Assembly: GCA_020747015.1 (NCBI GenBank)
Contig: JAGTJM010000006.1
Span: forward strand, 124,001 to 188,000
Source of the DNA: Pyrenochaeta sp. MPI-SDFR-AT-0127
Lineage: Eukaryota; Ascomycota; Dothideomycetes; Pleosporales; Cucurbitariaceae
Direction: 5' to 3'
DNA: 64,000 nt
Shown: positions 32,956 to 42,845 of the stretch, in pieces
Numbering within the stretch: the first letter of the stretch is position 1
Layout of the letters: every line of letters begins with the position of its first letter
Notes under the pieces: generated by a model
Databases searched by the model: none
What the model was told of the DNA's origin: nothing
Seen by the model: only the letters and a program-made list of their open reading frames with translations
Translations under genes and position numbers: made by a program

Positions 32956-34918
32956 ATGCCAGCTCTTCCTCAGTTCGATTATATCTTTGCCATCGGCACA
33001 ATATTTGCATTCCTTGATGCCTGGAATATTGGTACGTGCTTTCCTTCTTGTGGTCTCAGTTGGCACTCTTGAAAACTTCAGGGGCGTTCTTCAGTGTCCG
33101 TAAAGAGCCAAAACAAATTCTTCAAATTACTTCAAACATATTTCATTCGCATTCAAGTGGAAATTTGAGCATTATTAACACATCCAGGTGCTAACGATGT
33201 TGCCAACTCCTTCGCGACCTCAGTCGCCTCTCGCTCGCTCACCCTCAAGCAGGCCATGTGCATCGCCTCTGTCATGGAGTTTGCCGGTGCTATGCTTGTC
33301 GGCTCCCGTGTAACAGATACCATCCGTACCAAGGTCATCTCCACCAGTCTCTTCGAGTCAGACCCATCAGTCCTCATGCTTGCTATGACGTGCGCGATTG
33401 TCGGCTCTGCAACATATCTCACCATCGCCACTCGATTCACTATGCCTGTTTCGACTACTCACTCTATTATGGGTGGTGTTATCGGCGTAGGAATTGCCTC
33501 CTCTGGCCCACAGGGTGTCAACTGGTCGTTCAAGGGTGTGTCGCAAGTTTTTGCAGCCTGGGGCATCGCTCCTGGTATCTCTGGTGCCTTTGGTGCTATC
33601 ATCTTCTTAATCACCAAGTATGGTGTCATGCGTCGGAACAATCCCGTTAAGAAAGCTTGTAAGTGTCAATATCTACAACACTTTAGAAGCAGGAAACTGA
33701 CTTCGCATTCAACGTACAGTCATCATGGTGCCGATATACTTCTTCCTCACGTCCTTCCTCCTTGCTCTACTCATTGTCTGGAAGGGTGGATCAGCTAAGA
33801 TCAAGCTCACCGACTACCAGTCCGTTGGTGTCGCTTTCGGTGTTGGTGGTGCTGTCGCTCTCATCGTTGCTACGTTTTTCATCCCCTTCTTGTATCGCCG
33901 AATCCTCAGAGACGACTGGGAGCTCAAGACCTGGGAGTTGATTAAGGGTCCTCTTCTCCTCCGCCGTCCTGAACCTCCAGTCCGCCCAGAAGGCGTAACC
34001 ATCGGCCATATCAGAGACTTCTATGCTGGCCACCTCACTGCCGAAGAGTTGGAGGCTAAGCGTGCAGCTGAGGCCCACGTTGCCCCTGATGACGTTGAGA
34101 AGGGTGCCGGTCACAATGTTAATCACAAGGGCGATGGCTCCGAATCAGATATAACTCCTATTCCATCGGTACGAGCCGCTCCTGTAACGGCTGCCGGTCC
34201 AGCCAGACAACTGTCCAAGCCTAAGAAGCAGCCACCGCCTGGCGCTTGGTACACTCCTGCCGTCGCATTTTACTGGATCAAGTACGCTGCGCTCCACGGT
34301 GTCGAGCAGGATGTTGTCGATCAGCAAAAGCACCGCGACTTTCTCTCTGGCGATATTGAGAAGGTTCATGCCACCGGCGAGCACTTCGACAACCGTGCCG
34401 AATACACCTACTCATTCCTACAAATCATGACCGCTTCCACCACCTCCTTTGCCCATGGAGCCAATGATGTGTCCAACGCCATTGGCCCCTATACTACAAT
34501 CTACTTCATCTGGTCTACAGCAAAGATTTCTACGAAGGTGCCCGTGCCTCTATGGATCCTCGCCTTCGGAGGTGCTGGTATCGTTGTTGGTCTCTGGACA
34601 TATGGCTACAACATCATGCGTGCACTTGGTAACAAGATCACGCTGCACTCACCTTCCCGTGGTTTCTCCATGGAACTTGGAGCTGCCATTACTATCATCC
34701 TAGCGACCAAGCTTGCACTACCGGTTTCAACAACACAGTGTATCACAGGTGCTACTGTCGGTGTCGGTCTCTGTAACGGTACTTGGAGGACCATCAACTG
34801 GCGCATGGTTGCATGGATCTATATGGGCTGGTTTATTACCTTGCCATGCGCAGGTATCATCTCTGGTTGCTTGATGGGTATTATTCTCAATGCTCCCAGG
34901 TGGGGTATGGGTGTTTAG
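32956..34918 (+). CDS. PiT-family phosphate permease (Na+/phosphate symporter, PHO-4/Pho89 type)
   Basis: Three exons: 32956-33031, 33188-33658 and 33720-34918 (581 aa), with introns of 156 and 61 bp. The two inverted halves of the PiT family are clear. The first signature GANDVANSFATSV spans the exon 1/2 junction and the second, GANDVSNAIGP, lies in the last exon. Each is followed by a PVSTT segment (MPVSTTHSIMGG and LPVSTTQCITGA). The two hydrophobic halves are separated by a hydrophilic loop of about 150 residues with acidic and proline-rich stretches, as in Neurospora PHO-4. It imports inorganic phosphate with sodium across the plasma membrane, usually at high affinity under phosphate starvation. 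Complete, with no defect. Confidence 0.94.
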
Positions 34919-36289
34919 ATTGAAGCTGTTGAGTAGACGGAATGGAGTCGGAATACTGATAGAGTGTTGTTTGAGGACGAAACAAGCATGGCTGTTGTTA
35001 ATCATACGCTCACTTTCTCATTGGCATAAGCTTCGATGATTTGTGTCACTCATGTACCATAATTGGCTGGATACCTGCCATCGGCGTTCATAGATCATTT
35101 TCCAACCAACAATTCTGGAACTTCAACATCTTGCTGTAAAATATCACTCATATTGTTTGACAAAATGTATTAGGTAATCTTAAAAACTCAATGTAAATCA
35201 CTCATGAGATCCAATGGCATGACACCGATCGAATTGGCTAACGTAACCCCAAGACTAGAAATTATCACCATCTCCGGTGTATTCGACCTAATTTTTAAAG
35301 CAGTACATGGTTCTTTACTGTTTTTGAATAGTTTTGAACTGTGCGTTCATCGCATATCATATCCATCATTAGTAAGGAGAGACACAAAACTCTCATTTTC
35401 AAAGTGGTTAAATGAGTTATCTCCAGGAAAGGTCTTGATCTTGCAGGCCCTGTCATTGAATCAAATCCCACTATAATTCACACTGTGACGAATATCCCAG
35501 AGAACTGAGCTGTATCGGACTATAGCGCCAGGGGGTAAAGGGCATAAATCATGCCTGCTGATACTAATGTGGGCTGTGGAGGCTCCGCACATGCATTAGG
35601 TATGTCACTAAACTACCGTCGCTGCAGACATGCGTATATGACCTTACTTATATAAATTGTCAGACTTATAGAGCCACCCTTATCATAGTAGGGCACAAAG
35701 AGAGCCTTCTCATTCCTGGCATTATTATGCAAGAGTAAGAGGAAGATCCAACGTTTCCATTCTGGTGAATATATCATGCCCTTTGCTCAGAGTCAATCAT
35801 GATTTGCTGCGCCTCCAGGAGCTGCATGTATATACCTGCACCTCTTAACTTTTGTTTTGGTCAAACAGGGAGATTATTTACCAGTACCATTGCACCTTAC
35901 GTCAAGCCTCACAAGTGCATCACTCAGCTTTTTTACAACTTCGTTTTCTTGCCCAGCTCGCAAATAAAACGCACAGATCTGATACATGAAGAAACTACCC
36001 CACGGCGACATATCATCAGAACTGGGAGTAGCGGAACATGACCGCTTGATGAGATTGTCTTCTACTTTGTTGATAATTTCTTGCCAAACGACTTTTCCAC
36101 TGGGAGAGTGAGGCGTATTAGGTGCATCGTAGTTGAGGAAGGGGGTGTACAGAGCTGCGAGTGAACTACAATTGAAAAGTGGGAAATTTTCACTGACGAA
36201 TGGGGGATCATACCTGTAGATGAAAGCAATCTGGCAAAATTGCTCAAGTCTGCTTTACTTGCCAGCTCGAACCCTGACTTCCATTCCAT
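34919..36289. other. intergenic, no gene supported
   Basis: 1.4 kb downstream of the phosphate permease with several AT-rich stretches. No reading frame with recognisable content. Confidence 0.55.
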
Positions 36290-37009
36290 TCCAGGGTCGT
36301 TCTTACCTCTTCATCTATCCACCGAATTGTGACACTGAACGACAGTGACAACTTCAATTTTGAAAAGGGCGAATATCCCTTTATGACGGCGTATGCGCAA
36401 TCAAAGCTCCCGAACATTTACATGGCCAACGAGTTGGAGCGTCGATACGGTCCCAGCGGTCTTCACGGGCTGAGCCTGCACCGCGGCTTCATACAAACGG
36501 GTATTGCCAGAATCATAAATCCTGAAGTAGTCAAACAGTTTCTTACTCACACGAGAAGTTTGTCGAGGCCGAGAAAACGCCCCGCGGAAGGAGCTGGTAC
36601 AGTTTTCGTAGCAGCCGTTGGCAAGGCATGAGAGGGGAAAGGAGGAAAGTACCTCGAGGATTGCGAAGAAGCAAAACGTGGAGAAATTGTTGGCGACATG
36701 TTTGAGACTGGTTGGGTTCGTCAAACTTATGATGCGGAGAGTGAAGCACGTCTTTGGAAAGATTCACTTAAGCTTGTGGGGACCAACGAAGACTGGTCAT
36801 TACGGCATAATTACACTCGTTGGAACATTATGGCTGTGCTTAGACGTAGAGGGAAGAAGGATATAGAAACTTTCATTGATAGGTCTATACCTAGGACCAT
36901 GACAAGTGATGTAATACTATTCACGATACTGTCTCTGGCACTAAGTAGCAGCATGGAGCCTAGAATTCTCCTCTGCTTGTTAGGCCTTTGGCAAGCAATG
37001 ATTGATTAA
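36290..37009 (+). pseudogene. short-chain dehydrogenase fragment, N-terminus missing and one stop
   Basis: From about 36290 a frame reads SRVVLTSSSIHRIVTLND, the strand with the catalytic serine region. It continues with TAYAQSKLPNIYMANELERRYG, containing the YxxxK catalytic pair, and GLSLHRGFIQTG, as in fungal WW-oxidoreductase-like SDRs (the PG of that motif is RG here). At 36629-36631 TGA interrupts the frame; it then goes on unchanged as EGKGGKYLEDCEEAKRGE to SLKLVG, the family's usual C-terminus. The stop fits a TGG to TGA change. The Rossmann nucleotide-binding half that should precede 36290 is absent. After 36790 the frame runs on into unrelated residues up to 37009. This is therefore a gene remnant; a distant missing exon is less likely. 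Confidence 0.78.
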
Positions 37010-37537
37010 AGCGACATATGTTCTGCTAGAGTAAATACATTATTAGTATCCTCCTTGTAGTAACTCAACAATTCTCATTGCTGACGATCGTTCTCAATAC
37101 TTCACTTCACTAAACTTTTCGAGCCCAGCATCCCTCTCTTCGTTCCGAATACAAAAGGTTCAGACTAAGTCTTGAGGTCATGATTCGGTTCGTGAATTCC
37201 TCGTGGCTGCTTGCTCATGCCACCAACCTTAGTATGGAGGTAGAGGACTAGTGAACACAGGAGCTACTGTCAATACCGAGTGGAGAGGGGGGAGATATAT
37301 AAGCATTTACGAAGCTGAAACAAATTAAATAGATGTATTAGAGAGACGGGTATGGAAGGGTTGTTTGCAGGGAAGAATAAATGCTAGGCCGTGATATTGA
37401 TGTATCATTGCAAGAACGCTGTCAAGTCTAATCCATGCCCTTGAACACTCGCATACCATGAAACATTGGCAACTCCTTATGCAGGTCGTCATTCTTCGTT
37501 ATCGCGTCTCGAAAAGGAGAGAAAAGAACAAGTTCAT
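37010..37537. other. intergenic
   Basis: About 530 bases between the SDR remnant and the stop of the next minus-strand gene. No feature recognised. Confidence 0.55.
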
Positions 37538-38446
37538 TTACGAAAGGTTCCGTAGCATGGATGGGTGGGGGGACGGCGAGCGTCCTCGTAGGGCGGGCTC
37601 GCTGGGTCGCAGCATGGGGCTGGCGGCAGCGCTCAGTGCATCGAGGCTGAGCTGGCTGATGGCATCGAGATTGCCTTGGACATCCTCTTCACTGAGATCG
37701 AGCATCAGACGAAGGTCATTCGCCTTCAGCGGCTCACCCAGACCAACCATCAATTGCTCCTTGTTCGTGCTGTCCGGAACATCGTAGTAATACCATCGAT
37801 ATCCTATATCTTCCAGAGCGTGAGGCTCCGCTGGTGTAGTGATTCTAGCCGTAACGCGTCGCACATCCATGCCAAATACACCAGATATATGGGGTTCTGT
37901 GCCTAGCCCACCTAGGTTCGAGTCTCTGCCACGCAAGGGTCTTGGGACCTTGGCGTCTCTCTCGATGGGCGTCTCGTTGAGGCGGTTCGATGCACCAGCG
38001 TCTTGGAGTTTTGCGCGTTTGAACACTGCGTTCTTGAGCTCTGTAAGACCAAGGACAATGTATAGCGGCAGGCCAGCCTTGACCTGCTCGGAGATCCACA
38101 TCCTAGCTTCAGGGTCGTTGCACACAGCCTGAAATGCCTGCGACGGGTGCTGACTCGTACGCTGAATCATCTGCTCGGCCTTCACCGTCAGCAAGTTTGG
38201 CTGTCTAAATATCCTTCCGAGATCGAATTTGGCCCCATAATTGGTCATGAAGCGACCCTCTGTGTCGACAGAGAAGACATCCTTGTAGCGTAGCTGGATG
38301 TGGAAGTCGTTGAGGTCGTCGACTTCTGCGTGTGCTTTGTCTGGATAGAAGCTGTCTCGCTCGGGGTGGAGGGGGTGTGTTAGGAGCTGGCCAACGACCA
38401 GTACGTCCGCGGGGAGAGGCTTGGGAAGGAGGCCGTGGAGCACCAT
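37538..38446 (-). CDS. hypothetical protein, unrecognised fungal family
   Basis: Intronless as read, 302 aa from the first ATG at 38446 (context CCGCGATGG). The frame stays open 17 codons upstream without another ATG, so a 5' exon is possible. The protein is soluble, with no signal peptide and no membrane span. Its N-terminus LPADVLVVGQLLTHP and the middle VCNDPEARMWISEQVK then LPLYIVLGLTELKNAVFKRA recall a family of ascomycete hypothetical proteins in which a tail residue run YVxTGLK/VLGL precedes a variable region; I cannot name a Pfam family. The C-terminus (about 265-302) is rich in serine, proline and arginine and probably disordered. Codon use matches neighbouring real genes. Function unknown. 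Confidence 0.65.
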   Translation of the reverse strand: MVLHGLLPKPLPADVLVVGQLLTHPLHPERDSFYPDKAHAEVDDLNDFHIQLRYKDVFSVDTEGRFMTNYGAKFDLGRIFRQPNLLTVKAEQMIQRTSQHPSQAFQAVCNDPEARMWISEQVKAGLPLYIVLGLTELKNAVFKRAKLQDAGASNRLNETPIERDAKVPRPLRGRDSNLGGLGTEPHISGVFGMDVRRVTARITTPAEPHALEDIGYRWYYYDVPDSTNKEQLMVGLGEPLKANDLRLMLDLSEEDVQGNLDAISQLSLDALSAAASPMLRPSEPALRGRSPSPHPSMLRNLS

Positions 38447-40086
38447 CGCGGGGTGTCTTTGTATATCTAGGTTGCTAAATTGTGAGGAATGTGTCAAGAA
38501 GGCACTCTGCAGAGATGCCGTGCGGTTTGCAGGATTCAGGGGAGCTGTGGAGGTTGAGGAAAAGTATGGTGAGAGCCTTCCATGACTGCGAATCAGAAGG
38601 CCGCATCTGCGCAGTTGGCAGCGCTTGGCTAATCTGGCTAGTTTGTGCTACAGGACTTCACGTTCGCAGCTGCGACGTCGATATTGGAGGATGCATTACT
38701 CGCCAAGATAGATATGGGACTGCGAGAAACTACTGAGATGAATTCCTGAGACTTGGGAACCATTTCGGTCACGTGGATGCGCGCTTCGGAGCAACAAAAT
38801 TCCCTCTTCCTTTTCCGAGGCGATTGGCCAACTCCATAAAGCCGCGGCAAGAGACGGAAAAGGGTCGTTAGCCATGCGGCCTGGTGAAGAGTCACTGTGC
38901 ATGGCTGGGAGACTTCAATCCCGCGTGGAGTCGTGACTTGGTTACGCGTTTTCCTCGGGCTGACGCCTCGACTATTATGTGAGAGCAAGCATGGCATGGC
39001 AGCAAGCAAAGCGGATCCGCGTGACTACTTCACATCGCGCGCAGAGATTCTCGGGGCTAATCGTGCCGCAAGAGGCTTTCTCCTCACTTCGCAGACGGAG
39101 TATGCAGGGTCCATGGACACTGAGAAACTTCAGTCTTGCGCGAGAGGCGGAGACCGAACAAACTGCCCGAGAGCAGAGACCGGTGGCAGACGCCGATGGG
39201 TAAAGAGCTGAGTAACAATGACTTATCGCGGCAAGTCGCTACGTTGGCAGCGATCTTAGCTAGGAACAGCAAGAGGAGTCCATTTTAGTCATTTGTTAGT
39301 CAAGCGATCGGGTACACAAGGCCATCGAGTTTGTCTCTGGGACAGAATGCGGGGCAAGGGTGCTTTGGGCTATACTAAGGCTGTGTGGATACGACTCTCG
39401 CCGCGACAGAGAGTGTTTGTCAAACAAGTAATCGCTGACAATGCATGCCACGGGGTACAGGGTGGGGTCTAGATGAGAAGCTATGGTCGAGAGGGCATCC
39501 AGCCAGAGAGACAGGCCATGGGCTTGGACGAGAAGAGTCTGTCAGAGGATTGTGTGCAGCAATTCGAATTGGCCAGATTTGCGCGATATCTCAGCGGAAA
39601 ACCCAGGCGTGGAGGTGCGAGAGCAAAAGAAAGCCATGGGAAAAAAAAGATAGCTTGATGTGCATGCGCAGAGGCTGAGGGGCCCAAGCTCCTTATCGAT
39701 ACAGGGACGCGGGGCAGCAGCGCTGTTGAGCTAGAGTCGTTATCCACGCCCACTGCGATCCACTACACCCCCCTGGCTAGGAGGGCAGTGGACCGTCTTG
39801 CCACGCCCGTAGTAAGCCGACAAATCGATGCAATTGGCGAACCCGTTGCGGACCATGACGTTAAAACACAGGAAAAAGAGCCACACGTCACTCTAGACCC
39901 AGCGCCCCTCACTAACCGGAAGCTCTCCGTCAAGACTGAATCTTTTTGTGCCCAACAGTACTTGAACCCCTCTTTACCCCTCTGATTCAAGGCTCAATCC
40001 CTTGCTCCATCACCCTCAAGCTCAATTGTATACTATTTCAGCTCCAAACTTCATCTCTTTCCCCCCAAAAGAACACTACCGTCATC
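38447..40086. other. intergenic, promoter region of the SDR gene
   Basis: 1.6 kb. Frames in 38640-39690 are open on both strands but lack content. The right end has three CCCCT stress elements and a CT-rich leader before the SDR gene. Confidence 0.5.
39905..39981 (+). promoter_or_regulatory. cluster of three CCCCT stress-response-type elements
   Basis: CCCCT occurs at 39905-39909, 39967-39971 and 39977-39981, between 106 and 182 bases before the SDR ATG. In yeast this core (STRE) is bound by Msn2/4-type zinc fingers under osmotic or oxidative stress. Motif match only. Confidence 0.4.
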
Positions 40087-40931
40087 ATGGTCCCCATTCC
40101 TCAAGCAGACGAGCTCAAGGACCTCTTCAGCCTCAAGGGCAAGGTCGTCATTGTCACTGGTGCTTCCGGCCCCACCGGCATTGGTATCGAGGCTGCTCGC
40201 GGTTGCGCTGAGTTTGGAGCTGATCTTGCCATCACCTACAACTCTCGCTCATCAGGTGCTGAGAAGAACGCTAAGGAGCTGAGCGAAAAGTACGGCGTCA
40301 AGGTCAAGGCCTACAAGTGCCAGGTTGGCGTCTACGCACAGTGCGAGCAGCTTGTCCAGGACGTCCTCAAGGACTTTGGCAAGATCGATGTCTTCATCGC
40401 CAATGCCGGCAAGACGGCTGACAACGGTATCCTCGACGCTACCGTCGAGCAGTGGAACGAGGTCATTGAGACTGATTTGACCGGAACATTCAACTGCGCC
40501 CGCGCTGTTGGTCTTCAGTTCCGCGAGCAGAAGAGCGGATCGCTCGTCATCACTGCCTCCATGTCTGGTCACATTGCAAACTTCCCTCAGGAGCAGACAT
40601 CGTACAACGTCGCCAAAGCCGGCTGCATCCACTTGGCCAGGTCGCTCGCCAACGAGTGGAGGGACTTTGCCCGTGTCAACTCCATCTCCCCTGGTTACAT
40701 TGACACTGGTCTCTCCGACTTCGTTCCCCAGGACATCCAGAAGCTGTGGCACTCGATGATCCCCATGGGTCGTGACGCCAAGGCCAAGGAGCTCAAGGGT
40801 GCTTACGTCTACTTCGCGTCAGATGCCTCCTCCTACTGCACTGTAAGTCGTTTTCCCAACGGTGGAACCACCTTTCCTAACATTTGCAGGGCTCTGACCT
40901 CGTCATTGACGGTGGCTACACCACCCGATAA
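40087..40931 (+). CDS. NADP-dependent mannitol dehydrogenase / sorbose-reductase-like SDR
   Basis: Two exons, 40087-40842 and 40890-40931 (265 aa), with a 47-bp intron containing CCTAAC before the CAG acceptor. It is a classical short-chain dehydrogenase: cofactor loop TGASGPTGIG (24-33), NAG (106-108), catalytic S160, and Y173/K177 in SYNVAK. The long identical stretches SGHIANFPQEQTSYNVAKA and WRDFARVNSISPGYIDTG and the C-terminus DGGYTTR are those of the fungal NADP mannitol dehydrogenase family (EC 1.1.1.138, the Alt a 8/Cla h 8 group), which interconverts mannitol and fructose in the cytosol. The N-terminus differs from those proteins, so a paralogue acting on sorbose, arabinitol or xylulose is possible. 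The upstream stress elements fit a role in polyol protection. Confidence 0.88.
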
Positions 40932-41298
40932 ACGTATCGCTCTGTCCAAGGGAAACGGATAGTTTGGATATGGATGTTGAAGGGAAAAGCAACGGATACT
41001 CTCGAGAAATATGAAATCTTACTTGTAACTAGTATTGATATGACTTGAATGAACGCCTAAAGGCCTTACCAAAAGCTTCTACTCCTTTTTTCTTTGTGTA
41101 AACAGATTTTCCAATGACAAAACGCGTGGTCAACTTCACAAGGAAGGGGAAGGAGCTCCCGGTGCACCCCCGCCTTTTGGCGCTAACGACTCGCAGCTTC
41201 CTGAGCCGCGGCATCTCCGCTCTCATCCTCCATCTGCTTACACCCAAGAGCTATATGCTCACCACATCCATGTCTTCCCACACTCTTGAGCGTACACA
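40932..41298. other. intergenic
   Basis: 367 bases between two genes on the same strand. It should hold the SDR 3' UTR and the promoter of the acyl-CoA dehydrogenase. No motif stands out. Confidence 0.55.
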
Positions 41299-42741
41299 AT
41301 GGCGACTCCAAAGCCACAAAAGAACACACCTCTTCCCTCCGTAATGCAGTCCACAAAGAAAGAAACCTTCGGCAACCTCGGACCCTGGGCTGAGCCCTCG
41401 TGGTACAGCTCCCTCGCGTCACCCTACTACAACGAATCCCACAAGCGATTGCGCAACGCCTTACGCCAGTATATCGACGAAAATGTCAAACCATACATGC
41501 TGGAGTGGGAAGAGAAGGGTGAGGCTCCTGAAGAGGTGCGATTGAAGTGGGCTCGCACAGGCTTTGCATTTGGGGACGTGCCAGAGCCTTACAGGCCAAA
41601 AGATGTGCCGGGGCCGGCTGGCCTTCCAGTTGGAGAGATGGACATCTTTCATCTGATGGTCTCGACGGATGAGTCAAGTCGGATTGAAGGCGGCGTTGGC
41701 ACAGCCCTGGGCGGTGGAAGTGTCATTGGTGTTCCTCCCATTGTGCATCATGGCACTGAGGAGCAAAAGAGGAAATGGCTTCCTGGGCTATTCACGTGGG
41801 AGACAAGCTTCGCTTTGGGCATCACTGAACCGAGTGGCGGCGTACGCATCGCTTTTGCAAATACAAAACCTGAGCTAACTTCCACTGTAGTCGGACGTTG
41901 CGAACATCCAAACCACCGCTGAAAAGACTCCAGACGGAAAATTCTACATTGTGAATGGCTACAAGAAATGGATCACGGGTATGCCATGGGCAACACATAT
42001 GACCACGGCTGTTCGCACTGGCGGTCCAGGAATGCGCGGCATCTCCGTACTGGTCATCCCGGCAAATGCCAAAGGCTTCTCTCACCGTCGGATACCCAAC
42101 AGCGGCCAAAACGGCGGCGGTGCCAGCTTCGTCGAGCTTGATGATGTTCGCGTGCCTGTGGAGAATCTTCTTGGAAAGGAGAATGAAGGCTTCCGCATCA
42201 TCATGACAAACTTCAACAAAGAGCGCTTCATCATGTCGATTGGGTGTAACCGCAAAGCGCGAACCTGCCTCTCGGAGTCTTTTGAATACGCAAGCAAACG
42301 CCACACGTTTGGCAAACCCCTCATTTCCAACCAGATCATCAGTCACAAACTCGCGACTATCGGCCGCTATGTGGAGAGCCATTGGGCGTGGCTTGAGCAG
42401 CTTGCATATCATATTCAGCAGAGTCCGCTTGGATGGCAGGATCCTGAAATTGCAGGCCAGATCGCGTTATCAAAGGTACATGGTGGAAGGATACTAGAGA
42501 TGGCGAACCGTGAGGCGCAACAAATCTTCGGGGGTGCCGGATACCAGAAGGGAGGTCCAGGAGCTATTATCGAGCAAATGAGTCGCGATTTGAGGATGAT
42601 GGTGAGTCTGACTAAGTTTGTTGTTCTCGAGCAGGTTACTAATATCAACAGGTTGTGGGAGGTGGAAGTGAAGAAATCATTGCTGATTTGGCGGTACGGC
42701 AAGAGACAGCGCTCGCAAAGAAGCGAGGCTGGAAATTGTAA
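41299..42741 (+). CDS. acyl-CoA dehydrogenase family flavoenzyme
   Basis: Three exons: 41299-41841, 41891-42601 and 42652-42741 (447 aa); introns are 49 and 50 bp. The joins restore the family sequence ITEPSGG|SDVANIQTTAEKT and LRMM|VVGGGSEEIIADLA. The ACAD domains are in order: N-terminal helical part (about 45-165), the FAD/substrate beta-domain with FALGITEPSGG and GYKKWITG, and the C-terminal helical domain with KRHTFGKPL, QQIFGGAGYQKGG and the closing GGSEEIIADLAVRQ. The catalytic glutamate of short-chain enzymes is probably the one in GGSEE. There is no obvious peroxisomal PTS1 (C-terminus GWKL is not a match) and no strong mitochondrial leader. It oxidises an acyl-CoA or related thioester; chain length is unknown. 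Confidence 0.9.
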
Positions 42742-42845
42742 TTATACAAATATATCGCGAAGGAAAAAACTCTCGCTTTGTCGAATGGTGCCATAATATT
42801 TCACATCCCAGCTTTCAGGTGCCAGTCACCCTGCTATACTTTGTT

